DNA of 64,000 bases from Neolewinella aquimaris (GTDB lineage: Bacteria > Bacteroidota > Bacteroidia > Chitinophagales > Saprospiraceae), in NCBI RefSeq assembly GCF_014197245.1, contig NZ_JACIFF010000010.1:1-64000 (forward strand). Direction: 5' to 3'. Position 1 is the first letter of the stretch; each line of letters starts with the position of its first letter. A program made the position numbers and the translations under genes. Of the stretch, positions 19,735-30,700 are shown piece after piece. The notes beneath the pieces are model-generated. The model had not been told where the DNA came from. It worked only from the letters and a program-made list of their open reading frames with translations, and ran no database searches.

Positions 19735-21810
19735 ATGCCGTTCAAGCTACTTCTCTGCTTCCTGCTGCTTTTTCAAGCGATCGACCTGCGCGCGCAGGAT
19801 GGCGGAGGACTGGATTTCGAGTTCGGGTCGACCCTTTACCGCAACAGCCGGCCCGCCGAACTAGCGGACAACGATGGTTTGCAGGAGCGCCTCAAACCCT
19901 TTTACCACGGGGTAGCATCGGGAGACCCGCTGGCCGATCGAGTAATCATCTGGACCCGCGTGACCCCGGAAGTGCTGGACGATCAGAGCGTCGACGTGAA
20001 GTGGGTAGTGGCTACCGATACCGGGCTTAAAAAGGTGGTTCAATCGGGCACCTTCACCACCTCCGCCGCGCGCGACTACACGGTGAAGGTGGACGTGACC
20101 GGACTGACACCGGGCACCACTTACTACTACGGATTTACGGCCCTGGGGGCAAATTCACTTACCGGCCGTACCAAGACCACTCCGACCGGCGACGGCGTCG
20201 ACCAACTCAAGTTCGGGGTAGTGAGCTGTAGCAACTACCAGGCGGGCTACTTCAACGCATACGGTCACCTGGCCGCACGGAACGATATTGACGCCATTCT
20301 TCACCTGGGCGATTACATCTACGAATCGGCCAATCCGGGGGTGGAAAAAGATTCCATCATTAACGAGCGGCCCATCGACCCGGCCATCGAGGTCGTGAAC
20401 CTGTTCGAGTACCGGGCGCGCTACAGCACCTATCGTCTCGATACGCAGCTGATGCATGTCCATCAGCAACACCCCCTTATTGCCGTCTGGGACGATCACG
20501 AGTACGCCAACAACAGCTACAAGGACGGCGCCCACGGGCACCAGCAAAACGAGGGCGACTGGCAGGCGCGGAAGGCCGCCGCAAAGAAAGCCTACTTCGA
20601 ATGGTTGCCGATCCGCGACCCCCAGGGTGGTAGCATCTACCGGAGCCTCCGGTACGGCGACCTCGTCGACCTCATCATGCTCGATACACGCATCGAAGCC
20701 CGCGAACAACAGATCTACAACGTCCTCGACCCGGCCCTACAGTCGGCGGACCGTACCCTACTGGGCACCCCCCAAAAGACATGGCTGAAGGATCAGTTGC
20801 GGCAATCGACCGCCCGCTGGAAAATCATCGGACAGCAGGTGATGTTTTCTCCCTTTAACATTGGCTGGGCGGGCCTGGCCATCGACCGATCGTATAACGA
20901 AACGGAAAGCATGTTCCTCGATACCTGGGCCGGATACCCGGCCGAGCGGGCGGAAATGATCGACTTTATCGAGGAAGAAAGGATCGATAACGTGGTGATC
21001 CTTACCGGGAGTTTTCACTCCAGCGTAGCGTACGAGGTGACCGAAAAGCCAGTATCGGTAACGTTTCGCAGTATGCTGGGGTACGACAGCATTCCCCGCT
21101 ACCGGCCGGACCCCAGCTACGATGCCACCACGGCCGCCGGTGCGGTAGCCGTAGAGTTTCTTACGCCAAGCATTACCTCAGCCAATTTCGACGAGACGGT
21201 GGGACTAAGTGCCGCGACCCAGCTTTCCAATCAGGTGAATAAACCCCTTGAGCCCCTTCCGGGAGTCGACCTCGGCAACCCCAACCCGCACATGAAGTAC
21301 GCCGATCTGCTGAGCCACGGATATTTCCTGTTAGACGTTGGGCCGGATCGGGTACAGGCCGATTACTTCTACAGTGATATTCTTGAGGAGGGGGCAGCGG
21401 AGCGGTTCGATACGGGGCTGACCAGTACCCACGGTACCCATCAGTTGGTGACGGCCACCGCGCCGGCCGCGGCTAAACGAACGCAGGATACACCCGCGCC
21501 CGCCGAGCCACCGCGCTTGTCGACTAGTGTGGTTCAAGGATCTGGAATCCGCTTGCTGTCGATCTATCCCAATCCCGTTGCTCATCGGTTGTACGTGCAG
21601 TACGGACTGAGGGTAGGTGGTGAAACGCGGCTCCGCATACTGGATGCAAGTGGCCGTACGCTTGGTGTTCCCCGGGTGGAGCGGCAGGGGGCCGGGCTGT
21701 ATACTTACGACGTGGAAGTGAGTGCCCTGCCGGCCGGAACCTACTTTCTCGAGATCAGTGGGGCTGGCGGTCGGGTGGTGCAGCCCTTCGTGCGGCAGGT
21801 CGGCCAATAG
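19735..21810 (+). CDS. PhoD-like phosphatase with T9SS sorting domain, copy 2
   Basis: A 691-residue paralog of the preceding gene, clearly from tandem duplication: the same block order and long near-identical stretches such as HGVASGDPLADR and VVSCSNYQAGYFNAY. Signal peptide to about residue 20 (DLRAQ), PhoD N domain, metallophosphatase with HLGDYIYES and WDDHEYANNS, and a T9SS domain with IYPNPVAHRL and AGTYFLEI. Copy 2 differs in substrate-side loops, suggesting divergence of specificity. Same strand, probably one transcript with copy 1. Confidence 0.9.
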   Translation: MPFKLLLCFLLLFQAIDLRAQDGGGLDFEFGSTLYRNSRPAELADNDGLQERLKPFYHGVASGDPLADRVIIWTRVTPEVLDDQSVDVKWVVATDTGLKKVVQSGTFTTSAARDYTVKVDVTGLTPGTTYYYGFTALGANSLTGRTKTTPTGDGVDQLKFGVVSCSNYQAGYFNAYGHLAARNDIDAILHLGDYIYESANPGVEKDSIINERPIDPAIEVVNLFEYRARYSTYRLDTQLMHVHQQHPLIAVWDDHEYANNSYKDGAHGHQQNEGDWQARKAAAKKAYFEWLPIRDPQGGSIYRSLRYGDLVDLIMLDTRIEAREQQIYNVLDPALQSADRTLLGTPQKTWLKDQLRQSTARWKIIGQQVMFSPFNIGWAGLAIDRSYNETESMFLDTWAGYPAERAEMIDFIEEERIDNVVILTGSFHSSVAYEVTEKPVSVTFRSMLGYDSIPRYRPDPSYDATTAAGAVAVEFLTPSITSANFDETVGLSAATQLSNQVNKPLEPLPGVDLGNPNPHMKYADLLSHGYFLLDVGPDRVQADYFYSDILEEGAAERFDTGLTSTHGTHQLVTATAPAAAKRTQDTPAPAEPPRLSTSVVQGSGIRLLSIYPNPVAHRLYVQYGLRVGGETRLRILDASGRTLGVPRVERQGAGLYTYDVEVSALPAGTYFLEISGAGGRVVQPFVRQVGQ

Positions 21811-21971
21811 GAAATGTGTGTGGAGAATTGCTATTTTCGCGTCACATTTCGATCATCGAACTTTTGAAGCGCAGGGAAGCCTAATCGTTTTTTCCCCTGC
21901 GGCCATCTAGATCGCTTGTCATCGGAGACGGAACCCCTCTCTCTTCTACAACAAGTTAATCTTCCACATTT

Positions 21972-24233
21972 ATGGTTTCAACTATACTTACGGCAGTACC
22001 CGCGTTGGGTATCCTAGCCCTCATTTTTATGGCCATCCGGTTCAGCTGGGTGAGCAAGCAAGATCCCGGCAACGAGCGCATGGTGCGCATCGGGAATAAT
22101 ATTGCCGACGGCGCCATGGCTTTTCTCCGGGCCGAGTACCGGGTACTGGCCATCTTCGTAGTGGTCGTAGCGGCCATCCTGATCTTTACCGCCGATGCCG
22201 CCACCTCGAGTTACATGATCGGGGTAAGCTTCATTCTGGGTGCGATCTGTTCGGCCCTGGCCGGATTTATCGGCATGCGGGTGGCCACCAAGGCCAACGT
22301 GCGTACCACCAACGCCGCCCGGGAGAGCCTGGGTAAGGCCCTGGGTGTGGCCTTCGCCGGTGGTTCCGTAATGGGACTCGGCGTAGTCGGTCTGGGCCTG
22401 CTCGGACTGGGCTCCCTGTTTGTCCTCTTTCAGGGTATGTTCGTACCCGAGGGCACGGTAGCCGGTACCGCCGAGGCGCAGTTTGCCATCGTTCGCGTGA
22501 TCACGGTACTGACCGGCTTCAGCTTCGGCGCCTCCTCCATCGCCCTTTTCGCCCGCGTGGGCGGCGGTATCTACACCAAAGCCGCTGACGTTGGTGCCGA
22601 CCTCGTCGGTAAGGTGGAAGCCGGCATCCCCGAAGACCACCCCCTGAACCCCGCCACCATCGCCGATAACGTAGGCGACAACGTGGGTGACGTGGCCGGT
22701 ATGGGTGCCGACCTGTTTGAGTCTTACGTAGGCTCGATCATCGGTACCATGGTCATCGGTGCGGCATTTATCATTCTTCCTGAATTCGCCGGTAGTGAGA
22801 TCGGCGGACTCAATGCCGTACTGCTTCCGCTGGTTGTGGCCGGCATCGGTATTCTCGCGTCCATCATCGGCACCTTCTTCGTGCGGGTGAGCGAGGGTGG
22901 AGACCCCCAGAAGGCCCTGAATACCGGTGAGCTCATCGCCGCCGCCATCATGCTGGTCCTGACCTTTTTCGCTGTAACCACCATGCTTCCCGCGGAGTGG
23001 ACGATCGGAATGGACGGGCTCGGCAAGCAACTGGTGGACGCCAAGGGCAATCCGGTAGTCTTCACTTACACCAACATGGGTGTTTTCTACGCCATCATCC
23101 TCGGCCTCGTAGCGGGTCTGGGCATCGGCTACATCACCGAGTACTACACCGGTACGGGTACCAAGCCCGTACAGGGAATCGTGGACCAGTCCGCCACCGG
23201 TGCTGCCACCAACATCATTGCCGGACTCGCCGTCGGTATGCGTTCTACCGCCCTGCCAATCCTCGTGCTGAGCGCCGCCATCATCGGTGCGTACTACTTC
23301 GCCGGTCTCTACGGCATCGCCATTGCTGCGGTGGGTATGCTCTCCAACACCGGCATTCAGCTGGCCGTCGATGCTTACGGACCGATCTCCGACAACGCCG
23401 GGGGTATTGCCGAAATGGCTAATCTGCCCAGTGAAGTCCGCGAGCGTACCGATAAACTCGACGCCGTAGGTAATACCACGGCCGCCATCGGTAAGGGATT
23501 TGCCATCGGTTCCGCCGCCCTGACCGCCCTGGCCCTCTTTGCCGCCTTTATGCAGACGGCCGGGATCACGACCATCGACATTTCCAACCCCTACGTCATG
23601 GCCGGTCTCTTCCTGGGAGCCATGCTGCCCTTCCTCTTCAGTGCCTTCTCCATGGAGGCCGTAGGACGCGCCGCTAACGACATGATTCAGGAGGTACGTC
23701 GCCAGTTCCGGGATATCCCCGAGCTCAAGGCCGCTCTCGAAGTGATGCGCCGTGCCGGTCACGATGAGACCAAGTGGTCCCCCGCCGACAAGCTCACCTT
23801 CGATGCCGCCGACGGAAAGGCCGACTACGCCAAGTGTGTAGAGATCTCCACCGAAGCTTCCATCCGCGAGATGGTGATGCCCGGTCTGATTGCCGTACTC
23901 GCCCCCGTGGTGGTCGGTTTTGCTCCCCGCTTGTTCGGCTCCGACGTAGGTGCCGAGATGCTGGGTGGCCTCCTTGCCGGGGTTACCAGTGCGGGTGTCA
24001 TGATGGCGATCTTCCAGTCCAACGCCGGTGGCGCCTGGGACAACGCCAAGAAGATGTTCGAGGAAGGTGCTTCTGTACAGGGTACCCTCTACTACAAGGG
24101 TTCTGAGCCCCACAAGGCTGCCGTTGTCGGTGATACCGTCGGCGATCCCTTTAAGGATACCTCTGGTCCTTCCCTCAATATCCTCCTGAAGTTGATGAGT
24201 GTGGTCGCCCTGGTGATCGCGCCGCTGCTGTAA
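21972..24233 (+). CDS. hppA: membrane-bound pyrophosphatase, K+-dependent type
   Basis: A 753-residue ion pump of about 16 helices that uses PPi hydrolysis to move H+ or Na+ out across the inner membrane. Core motifs [19 protein letters not shown] and [19 protein letters not shown] bind Mg-PPi. In [10 protein letters not shown] the alanine occupies the position that is lysine in K+-independent pumps, so this one should need K+. K+-dependent members include Na+ pumps and dual Na+/H+ pumps of Bacteroides; which ion is moved is not decided here. Full length, with its own terminator. Confidence 0.95.
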   Translation: MVSTILTAVPALGILALIFMAIRFSWVSKQDPGNERMVRIGNNIADGAMAFLRAEYRVLAIFVVVVAAILIFTADAATSSYMIGVSFILGAICSALAGFIGMRVATKANVRTTNAARESLGKALGVAFAGGSVMGLGVVGLGLLGLGSLFVLFQGMFVPEGTVAGTAEAQFAIVRVITVLTGFSFGASSIALFARVGGGIYTKAADVGADLVGKVEAGIPEDHPLNPATIADNVGDNVGDVAGMGADLFESYVGSIIGTMVIGAAFIILPEFAGSEIGGLNAVLLPLVVAGIGILASIIGTFFVRVSEGGDPQKALNTGELIAAAIMLVLTFFAVTTMLPAEWTIGMDGLGKQLVDAKGNPVVFTYTNMGVFYAIILGLVAGLGIGYITEYYTGTGTKPVQGIVDQSATGAATNIIAGLAVGMRSTALPILVLSAAIIGAYYFAGLYGIAIAAVGMLSNTGIQLAVDAYGPISDNAGGIAEMANLPSEVRERTDKLDAVGNTTAAIGKGFAIGSAALTALALFAAFMQTAGITTIDISNPYVMAGLFLGAMLPFLFSAFSMEAVGRAANDMIQEVRRQFRDIPELKAALEVMRRAGHDETKWSPADKLTFDAADGKADYAKCVEISTEASIREMVMPGLIAVLAPVVVGFAPRLFGSDVGAEMLGGLLAGVTSAGVMMAIFQSNAGGAWDNAKKMFEEGASVQGTLYYKGSEPHKAAVVGDTVGDPFKDTSGPSLNILLKLMSVVALVIAPLL

Positions 24234-24280
24234 CCGTCGTTGGCCGAGCCTAAGCTCGTCCGCCGACTAGTATTAGGAAA

Positions 24281-24323
24281 CACGAAACGCCCCCGCTGAT
24301 TCTTTCGGTGGGGGCGTTTCGTG
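24281..24323 (+). terminator. long hairpin after hppA
   Basis: CACGAAACGCCCCC pairs perfectly with GGGGGCGTTTCGTG over a 15-base loop. No long T-run follows, but the position 47 bases after the hppA stop and the stem strength suggest a terminator, possibly also serving the convergent Uma2 gene. Confidence 0.7.
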
Positions 24324-24392
24324 TAGCGACGGCCTTCAGCCGTCAAGCTGTTTCCGACGTACCGGCAGCGTGTCGGCTCAAGCCGACGCTAC
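24323..24392. repeat. GTAG-type REP pair (BIME) at the 3' end of Uma2 copy 1
   Basis: Two REPs face each other: GTAGCGACGGCCTTCAGCCG on the plus strand (24323-24344) and GTAGCGTCGGCTTGAGCCGA on the minus strand (24372-24392). Each is a GTAG tetranucleotide followed by a palindrome, the classical REP layout. The second one supplies the last codons and the TGA stop of the Uma2 gene. Confidence 0.88.
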
Positions 24393-24977
24393 TAATAAAT
24401 CATCCACCGCGAAGTCACCCAGGTGCAGACTGGTAAAGGTCTCGCCCGCCTTAAAGATTTCCTGTTTCGCGTAGTTACCCTCCGCCGGTCGGGGCTCGGT
24501 GAACCGCTCGATCTGTTTTTCGTAGATGTTGACGATCCAGTACTCCTGGATTGCGGCCATGGCGTACACCAGCATTTTAGCGGTACGGTCGAATCTTATG
24601 GTAGAGTCGGAAACTTCAATTACTAGAAGGAGGTCTTGCGGGAATGGGTGGTGATCTTTATACCTATCCGCTGGCCCAATTGCAACATATACATCAGGCT
24701 CCGGCTCAGAATCGTCTAAGAGGGTAACCGGGTTTTGTACGTCAACGTAATAAGCTGATGCAGGAAACCGCTGAGTAAATAGCCGCATTATCTTATTTAC
24801 TACCCTGCGGTGATCTATTCCGACCGGAGACATATCTATTAATTTACCAAATAACAATTCCACCCGGTCATTTTCATCCAAAAACCCCGCCTCCACCATC
24901 TTATGGTAACGGTCGACGGTCCAGCGCATGGTGGGCAGCTGGGCGATGGTCTCGGCGGCGGTAAGTAACTCAGTCAT
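24378..24977 (-). CDS. Uma2-family putative endonuclease, copy 1
   Basis: A 199-residue Uma2 (formerly DUF820) protein with a PD-(D/E)XK-like core: [27 protein letters not shown] and [13 protein letters not shown]. Nuclease activity is predicted for the family but rarely shown; the biological role is unknown. The end VASA-stop is encoded by the REP element downstream, so the original C-terminus may have been replaced. It is a paralog of the gene at 25178-25774; the pair plus REPs arose by tandem duplication. Confidence 0.85.
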   Translation of the reverse strand: MTELLTAAETIAQLPTMRWTVDRYHKMVEAGFLDENDRVELLFGKLIDMSPVGIDHRRVVNKIMRLFTQRFPASAYYVDVQNPVTLLDDSEPEPDVYVAIGPADRYKDHHPFPQDLLLVIEVSDSTIRFDRTAKMLVYAMAAIQEYWIVNIYEKQIERFTEPRPAEGNYAKQEIFKAGETFTSLHLGDFAVDDLLVASA

Positions 24978-25055
24978 GGCAGGTAACTTGGTACTAAGTT
25001 AACGCAATGGGGCGTGCCTGAGGTTTTCTTACTGGCGCAAAGCTGCTTTACGTAA

Positions 25056-25192
25056 GTAGCGACGGCCTTCAGCCGTCAAGCTGTTTCTTACCTACCGGCA
25101 GCGTGTCGGCTCAAGCCGACGCTACTTTACAGCCTTCAGCCGTCAAGCTGTTTCCGACGGGCTGACAGCGTGTCGGCTCAAGCCGACGCTAC
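25056..25192. repeat. two further GTAG-type REP pairs between the Uma2 genes
   Basis: Forward REP 25056-25077, reverse REP 25105-25125, a 5'-truncated forward REP about 25128-25144, and reverse REP 25172-25192. The linker caagctgttt...cagcgt is shared with the pair at 24323-24392. As there, the last REP encodes the end of the Uma2 gene. Confidence 0.88.
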
Positions 25193-25774
25193 TAATAAAT
25201 CATCTACCGTAAAATTACCCAGGTGCAGGCTGGTAAAGGTCTCGCCCGCTTTAATGATTTCCTGCTTTGTGTAAGTGCCCTCCGCCGGCCGGGGATCGGT
25301 AAAGCGCTCGACCTGTTTTTCGTAGACGGTGACGATCCAGTATTCGACAACACCGGCCACGGCGTAGCTGAATTTTTTGGCGGTTCGATCTCGCAACAGG
25401 GTGCTGTCGGACACTTCCACCACGAGCAACAGATCCTCCGGATGGGGGTGGTGGTCGTAATTGACTAGGGGACCTTGAGCAACGAACAGGTCCGGTTTCG
25501 GCTCGGAGTCGTCGACCAGGGTGACGGGGTCCTGTACCCCAATGGTATAATTTTCCTGTGGAAAACGTTCGATGAAGTAGCGGGCTAAGTGCTTGACTGC
25601 TTTTCCGTGCAGTACACCAATCGGCGACGTCGGGACTATTTTTCCAAAGAGGAGTTCAACCTTGTCGTCATCGCTGAAAACTCCCGCCGCAATGGCCGCG
25701 TGGTACCGTTCCAGCGTCCAGTGAAAGTCCGGCAGCTTGGTGATCGTTTCGGCCTCGGTGAGTATTCGCGTCAT
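25178..25774 (-). CDS. Uma2-family putative endonuclease, copy 2
   Basis: A 198-residue paralog of the gene at 24378-24977, with matching motifs VELLFGKIVPTSPIG, SEPKPDLFVAQG and VVEVSDSTLLRDR. ATG 25774 aligns with the start of copy 1; a start 15 bases upstream is also open. The last codons VASA-stop again come from a REP. Uma2 genes often occur in expanded families in Cyanobacteria and Bacteroidota. Function unknown. Confidence 0.85.
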   Translation of the reverse strand: MTRILTEAETITKLPDFHWTLERYHAAIAAGVFSDDDKVELLFGKIVPTSPIGVLHGKAVKHLARYFIERFPQENYTIGVQDPVTLVDDSEPKPDLFVAQGPLVNYDHHPHPEDLLLVVEVSDSTLLRDRTAKKFSYAVAGVVEYWIVTVYEKQVERFTDPRPAEGTYTKQEIIKAGETFTSLHLGNFTVDDLLVASA

Positions 25775-25845
25775 GACGGGTGTATACACTAAAGATAACG
25801 AACAACCGGATATCGGGTTTCCGGCACGGCAATTACCTTCGCCCC

Positions 25846-26994
25846 ATGTCCAACTTCCCCAAACTCGGTATCCTCGGCGGCGGCCAGCTCGGAAAAATGC
25901 TCTGTCAGGCGGCGGCCGACTGGCACCTGCCGGTGTACGTGCTCGACCGGTCCGACGACTTCCCGGCAGCCCCCTACGCCACCGTATTTCAGCGGGGCAA
26001 CTTCCGCGATTACGACGACGTGATGGCCTTCGCCCGCGGCCTCGACGTGGTGACCATCGAGATCGAGCACATCGACACCCGGGCGCTGCACGAACTGGAA
26101 AAGGCGGGAGTGAAGGTGTACCCCCAACCCGCCGTCATTGACCTCATAAAGGACAAGGGACTGCAAAAGCAGTTCTACGCCGACCACGACATTCCCACTA
26201 CCGACTTCCAGTTGTTTGCCAGTAAGGAGGAGGTCATTCGGGCGGTGAACGCAGGAGCAGTGAAACCACCCTTCGTGCAAAAATCCCGCACCGGAGGCTA
26301 CGACGGACAGGGGGTAAGCATCATCCGCTACCGCGAAGAAGTGGAAGAAAAGCTACTGGACGGGGCCTGCCTCGTTGAGCAACTCGCCGACATCGACAAG
26401 GAACTGGCCGTCATCGTGGCCCGCTCCGCTACTGGCGAAGTAAAGGTGTTCAACACCGTGGAAATGGAGTTTCACCCCACCGCCAACCTGGTGGAGTTCG
26501 TGGTCTGCCCCGCCGCCCTCGACGGCGATACCGACGGCCGCGCCAGCAAACTGGCCGTGGACGTGGTGCAAAAAATGGAGATCGTGGGACTGTTGGCCGT
26601 GGAGCTTTTCCTTACCAAAGACGGTCAGATCCTGGTGAACGAAGTTGCCCCCCGGCCCCACAACAGCGGTCACCATACGATCGAGGCCTGCGCCACGAGC
26701 CAGTACGCCCAACACCTGCGTGCCATTCTCGGCTTGCCCTTAGGAGATCCACAGCTCCTGCGCCCCGCCGCCATGATCAACCTGCTGGGGGAAGCGGGCC
26801 ACACGGGTCCCACCCACTACGCCGGCTGGATGGACGTGCTGGCCATCCCCGAAGTGTACCCCCACCTGTACGGAAAGGCGGAGACGCGGCCCTTCCGCAA
26901 AATGGGTCACCTGACCGCCCTGGGCGATACGGTGGCCATGGCCCGGGAGCGCGCGGCGAAGGCGAAGGAGCTGCTGCACATCGTGACCGAGTAG
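25846..26994 (+). CDS. purK: N5-carboxyaminoimidazole ribonucleotide synthase
   Basis: A 382-residue ATP-grasp enzyme of purine synthesis: AIR + ATP + bicarbonate to N5-CAIR. The start KLGILGGGQLGKMLCQAA, the segment DVVTIEIEHID, KSRTGGYDGQG in the ATP-grasp domain and NEVAPRPHNSGHHTIEAC are diagnostic of PurK. ATG 25846 is chosen since it begins the conserved domain. purE, its usual partner, is not adjacent. Divergent from Uma2 copy 2 and convergent with the YdeI-like gene. Confidence 0.95.
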   Translation: MSNFPKLGILGGGQLGKMLCQAAADWHLPVYVLDRSDDFPAAPYATVFQRGNFRDYDDVMAFARGLDVVTIEIEHIDTRALHELEKAGVKVYPQPAVIDLIKDKGLQKQFYADHDIPTTDFQLFASKEEVIRAVNAGAVKPPFVQKSRTGGYDGQGVSIIRYREEVEEKLLDGACLVEQLADIDKELAVIVARSATGEVKVFNTVEMEFHPTANLVEFVVCPAALDGDTDGRASKLAVDVVQKMEIVGLLAVELFLTKDGQILVNEVAPRPHNSGHHTIEACATSQYAQHLRAILGLPLGDPQLLRPAAMINLLGEAGHTGPTHYAGWMDVLAIPEVYPHLYGKAETRPFRKMGHLTALGDTVAMARERAAKAKELLHIVTE

Positions 26995-27000
26995 GGAAAA

Positions 27001-27582
27001 TTACCGGTCGTCGACCCCCTTTCCGCTCAGGATGTGGGCCACGTAGCGTTCTACCCGCGACACCCGCGTTTTGGACTGCTTGGCGGAGCCGAAGTGGATC
27101 AGGTAGGCGCGCTGACGCCCCGGTGTGAGGGCTTCGAAGGCAGTTTTCAGCTCGGGTGAGGCGGTTAGTTTTCGCTGAAACTCCTCCGGCACCTCCAGCT
27201 CCGAGGTCTTTTTCAGCTTCACCTTCAGGCCGGCTTTTTCTACCGCCTTAGCCTGTTTGAGGTAGCCTTCGAGGATCGGTTGTCGCTCCCGGATCTCTTC
27301 GAGGCCAGTAAAGCGCAGTTGCCGCATAGCCTGGGTGTGTTCCCCCGGCTGGACAAGCAGACCGTGGGGATCCTTCAGCAGCGCGCCCTTGAAAAACATG
27401 AGGGCACAGTGGGGTTTGAATCCGGCGATCACGACTACGTTACTTCCTTCGTAGGCATAGCAGGGCTTGCCCCACTTGAATTCTTCCTCCAGTCCGGCGG
27501 CCAGGAGAATGCCGCGGAGTTTCTCCATTTCCGGCTGCCACTTTTTGGCTTTGCCGAGGTAAGCGTCCACCTTCGGGTTCAT
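27001..27582 (-). CDS. YdeI/OmdA-associated family protein with DUF1801-like N-terminus
   Basis: A 193-residue cytoplasmic protein. The first part (KWQPEMEKLRGILLAAGLEEEFKWGKPCYAY) is the DUF1801/YdhG-like domain; the last 60 residues (VPEEFQRKLTASPELKTAFEALTPGRQRAYLIHF) match the bacteriocin-protection YdeI/OmpD-associated region, ending in the R-x-x-R-x-E-R-Y pattern. The exact function is unknown. It stops six bases after the purK stop on the other strand. Confidence 0.82.
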   Translation of the reverse strand: MNPKVDAYLGKAKKWQPEMEKLRGILLAAGLEEEFKWGKPCYAYEGSNVVVIAGFKPHCALMFFKGALLKDPHGLLVQPGEHTQAMRQLRFTGLEEIRERQPILEGYLKQAKAVEKAGLKVKLKKTSELEVPEEFQRKLTASPELKTAFEALTPGRQRAYLIHFGSAKQSKTRVSRVERYVAHILSGKGVDDR

Positions 27583-27680
27583 ACTGATTTGCTTGTCGTG
27601 CGTGAGTGAGCAAAGTAGCTAAAACCAGTCAATCCGCGGGCGTACCGGGCTTTGGGCGGCAGCCACGGGGGCAAATGAAG

Positions 27681-27712
27681 GCCGCTCCAACCGGTTGAAC
27701 CAGTGGAGCGGC
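27681..27712 (-). terminator. hairpin after the giant surface protein gene
   Basis: GCCGCTCCA and TGGAGCGGC are perfect complements around a 14-base loop, 41 bases beyond the stop of the 27754-32961 gene. No T-run on either strand. Confidence 0.55.
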
Positions 27713-27753
27713 GGCTTCATCCTAATGGGTGCTTCCCCAGTAGTAAGGCTATG

Positions 27754-30700
27754 CTAGTGAATCACGACTTTACGGCCGATACTTCGTTGCCCGTCGGCCA
27801 GTCGCAGGTAGTATACTCCGCGCGGCAGGTGGTCCACCGGGAGGCGCAGGGTCATTGCCTGGCGCGTGGCTTCCACTTCCGTCCGGTACAGGCGCTTACC
27901 GGTGGGATCGTACAATTCAACGGCAAGTCGGCCAGGGCGGGCGGGCAGCAATTCGACGAAGAGCTGGTCCGAAGCCGGGTTGGGGTAGACGTGGAGGAAG
28001 TCGAACAGTTCGATCTCCGCCACCGCTACGAGGCAGGACGTCGAGTTAACGACGGTGCTGCTGTCCTGCAGGGGATTGGCGACGTCCGGGCAAATGTCCA
28101 GATCGTTGCGTACTCCGTCTCCGTCGCGGTCTTCGTCGCAGGCATCGCCGATACCGTCCTTGTCGAGGTCGTTCTGGTCGGCATTGCTGATGCTGGCGCA
28201 GTTATCGGTGGCGTTTGCCACCCCGTCGCCGTCGCCGTCGCCGTCGGGTTCGGCCACGTCGCCGACGCCGTTGTTGTCGGAGTCGGTCTGGTCGGGGTTC
28301 TTGTAGTAGGGGGCATTGTCGACCTCATTGGCCACTCCGTCGCCGTCGATGTCGTCGTCGCAGGCGTCGCCGATGCCGTCCTTGTCCAGGTCCCCCTGTT
28401 CGGGGTTTGCGGCCAGGCTACAGTTATCGACGGTGTTGAGGACCCCATCGCCGTCATCGTCGGTACTTTCTTCCCCGGTGTTGTCGCTCCCGATGGTAAA
28501 CGACCATTCGAGCGGTTCGGCGAGGGGATTGCCGTAGAGATCCTGCACGTCCCGGACGGTTAGAGTGAACCGCTCACCGTTCTGATCGAACAGGTTCTGG
28601 TCCGGGCGGAAGAGCAGTTGACGATCCGAGCAACCAACGGAGGTGGGAATGATGGTGCCGTCCGAGGTGCGGGTGAGGGTCACGTCTTCCGCCGAGATCA
28701 CCATGCAGTTGATGGCTTCGTTGAAGGCGGCCGAGAGCACGTCACCGCGGGAGTACTCTCCATCGGCGGGTTCTGGTACGCCGAAGAGCTTCGGACCGGT
28801 ACGGTCGACGCGGCCGGCCACGGATTCGGAAAAGACGTAGCCCTGATCGCAGTTCAGGCGGGCGCGCAGTTGGTAATTCCCGTCAGGCAGTTCTCCCAGG
28901 TCCAGGGAAACTTCGGTCCCTCCCGGCAAGTCGGACAGGTCGCCGGGTTGCAGGGTGCGAATGGTTTCCCAAACGTTCGTTCCGGTAGCGGCGTACTGAA
29001 TGATTACCCGGTTCAGTTTGTCCTTTTCGTAGTTCGTGAGCCGTACGGTCTGTAGGTCCGCGTCTGCGGTGCTGACTACCCACTCGGTTTCGGGCGTGGT
29101 GAGATTGATCGGGCTACAGTCGTTCTGGAAGTAAGCGGACAATTTTACGGTACGGTAGATTGAATTATCGCAGTCCGAGCTCAGTCTAAATTCCAGGTCG
29201 CGGTAGGTAAATGCGTTGGGACCCCGTTCAATGGTGACGGTTGCCTCGGCCTGGTTGTTATAGGGGACTGTGTAGGGGATAGACCCCTGTATTTCACTTC
29301 CTCCAAGGCGGACGCGCGCTCCGTCGGGATTGCTAGCCTGGTTAAAGGACAATCGATAGGTACGCGTCTCCTCACTCTGGCTAACGTTGAGTATCCGGAG
29401 CTTGAAGACGGCCTGCCCGTTGGGATCTACATCCGTGGCTACCGGTTCTTCTACCAGCAGACGCAGGTCATCCCGGGGCTGGGTTCCCGGCTCGTGGGGG
29501 CAACTGGACCGTCCGCTCACCAGGTCGAATACGGGGGTGCTGTAGACGGGGTCCGTTTTGATGTCGACGGAAAAGTAATCGCCCTGATCGTCGTCGCTAA
29601 GGTGGAATCCGGTGACCGTGCTTTTGGTGACGGAGTTGCTCTGGGACTGTCCCATTTGCATCCGGAAGGTTGTCTGTACGCCCCCGGAAAATCCTACGCC
29701 GGCCACCTCCATGCCGGTTTCAGCGGCGACCTCAGCGTCAATGGTTTCCATAAATTCGATGGTCATGGCGTGGGTGCTCGTCGCGGAAGTGGAGGCATCG
29801 TAGGGTGCCAGCGCGCTGAAGGATTTGTTCTCCACGAAGTTGGCGTCGGCCTTAAGCTGGTTGTTGCGTTGCAGGGTCTGTTGCCATACCGAGACTTGGT
29901 TCTGGTAGTGCGCCACCGTATCCGGGTTCGCCGTTTGATTGAGGACGATCAAGCGGTTCAGCTCCGGGATGAGGACGTTGCGAATATGATCCTCGGTGTA
30001 TATGTAGGTGGTGGCGAAGCCGTCGTTGCCCATGATCAGGTTCACGTCGGTTTCCAGGGTACAGCCGTTCGGATCAAAGATCAGCTCGTCGGCCAGGGCA
30101 TAAATGATGTTCATGGCCGCCCCGATGAACACGTCGCCCTCCGCGCCGGTCACGGCCTCGTTGTTGGAGGTGGAGAAACGCTCCGTGGTGGTTATTTCCG
30201 TCAGTAGTTCCTCGTTACGGTTAGAACTGGCCCCGATGCTCATGGAGGCCTTCAGATCGCCCCAGACCGAGAACTCGGTTACGTAGCCAAAGCCCACTTC
30301 GAACTTGGCTCCGACTTTCAATTTTGTCCAGACGTTTGTCGTGTTTTCCCGTTTAGCGGAGAAGGACATCGCCGACTGGATCGTAGCGTCGCTACCCAGG
30401 TAGCTGTAGCTCGCGTCGCCCGGGGGGTCACGTAAGATCAGGAGCGGAAGTTCGGGAGAAACGGTGGCAAACGTTTTTTCCCGAGCCCGAACCCCGGTCA
30501 CGATGGCCTGCTGGGTTACGGTAGCTTCTCGGCCCTCCACCTCGGCCGTGAACGTGATTCCTTTGGTGTAGGGGCCTACGATGTTCGGTTCGCCGGCTTC
30601 GATGGAGTACCTCACGCGACCGTTCTGAATGGGTAAACGAATGGGCTCCGCTCGGTCGCTGATGGCATCGGTAATGATCAGCACCCCGGTGTCCACGGGG

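Noticed and set aside
22014-24113. 699-codon open frame antisense to hppA
   Set aside because: Composition (Gly/His/Asp-rich, no domain) is that of a shadow of a strongly biased gene; hppA is unmistakable on the other strand.
28040-28470. DNA tandem repeat / satellite
   Set aside because: The repetition is coding: calcium-binding thrombospondin type 3 repeats of the giant protein.
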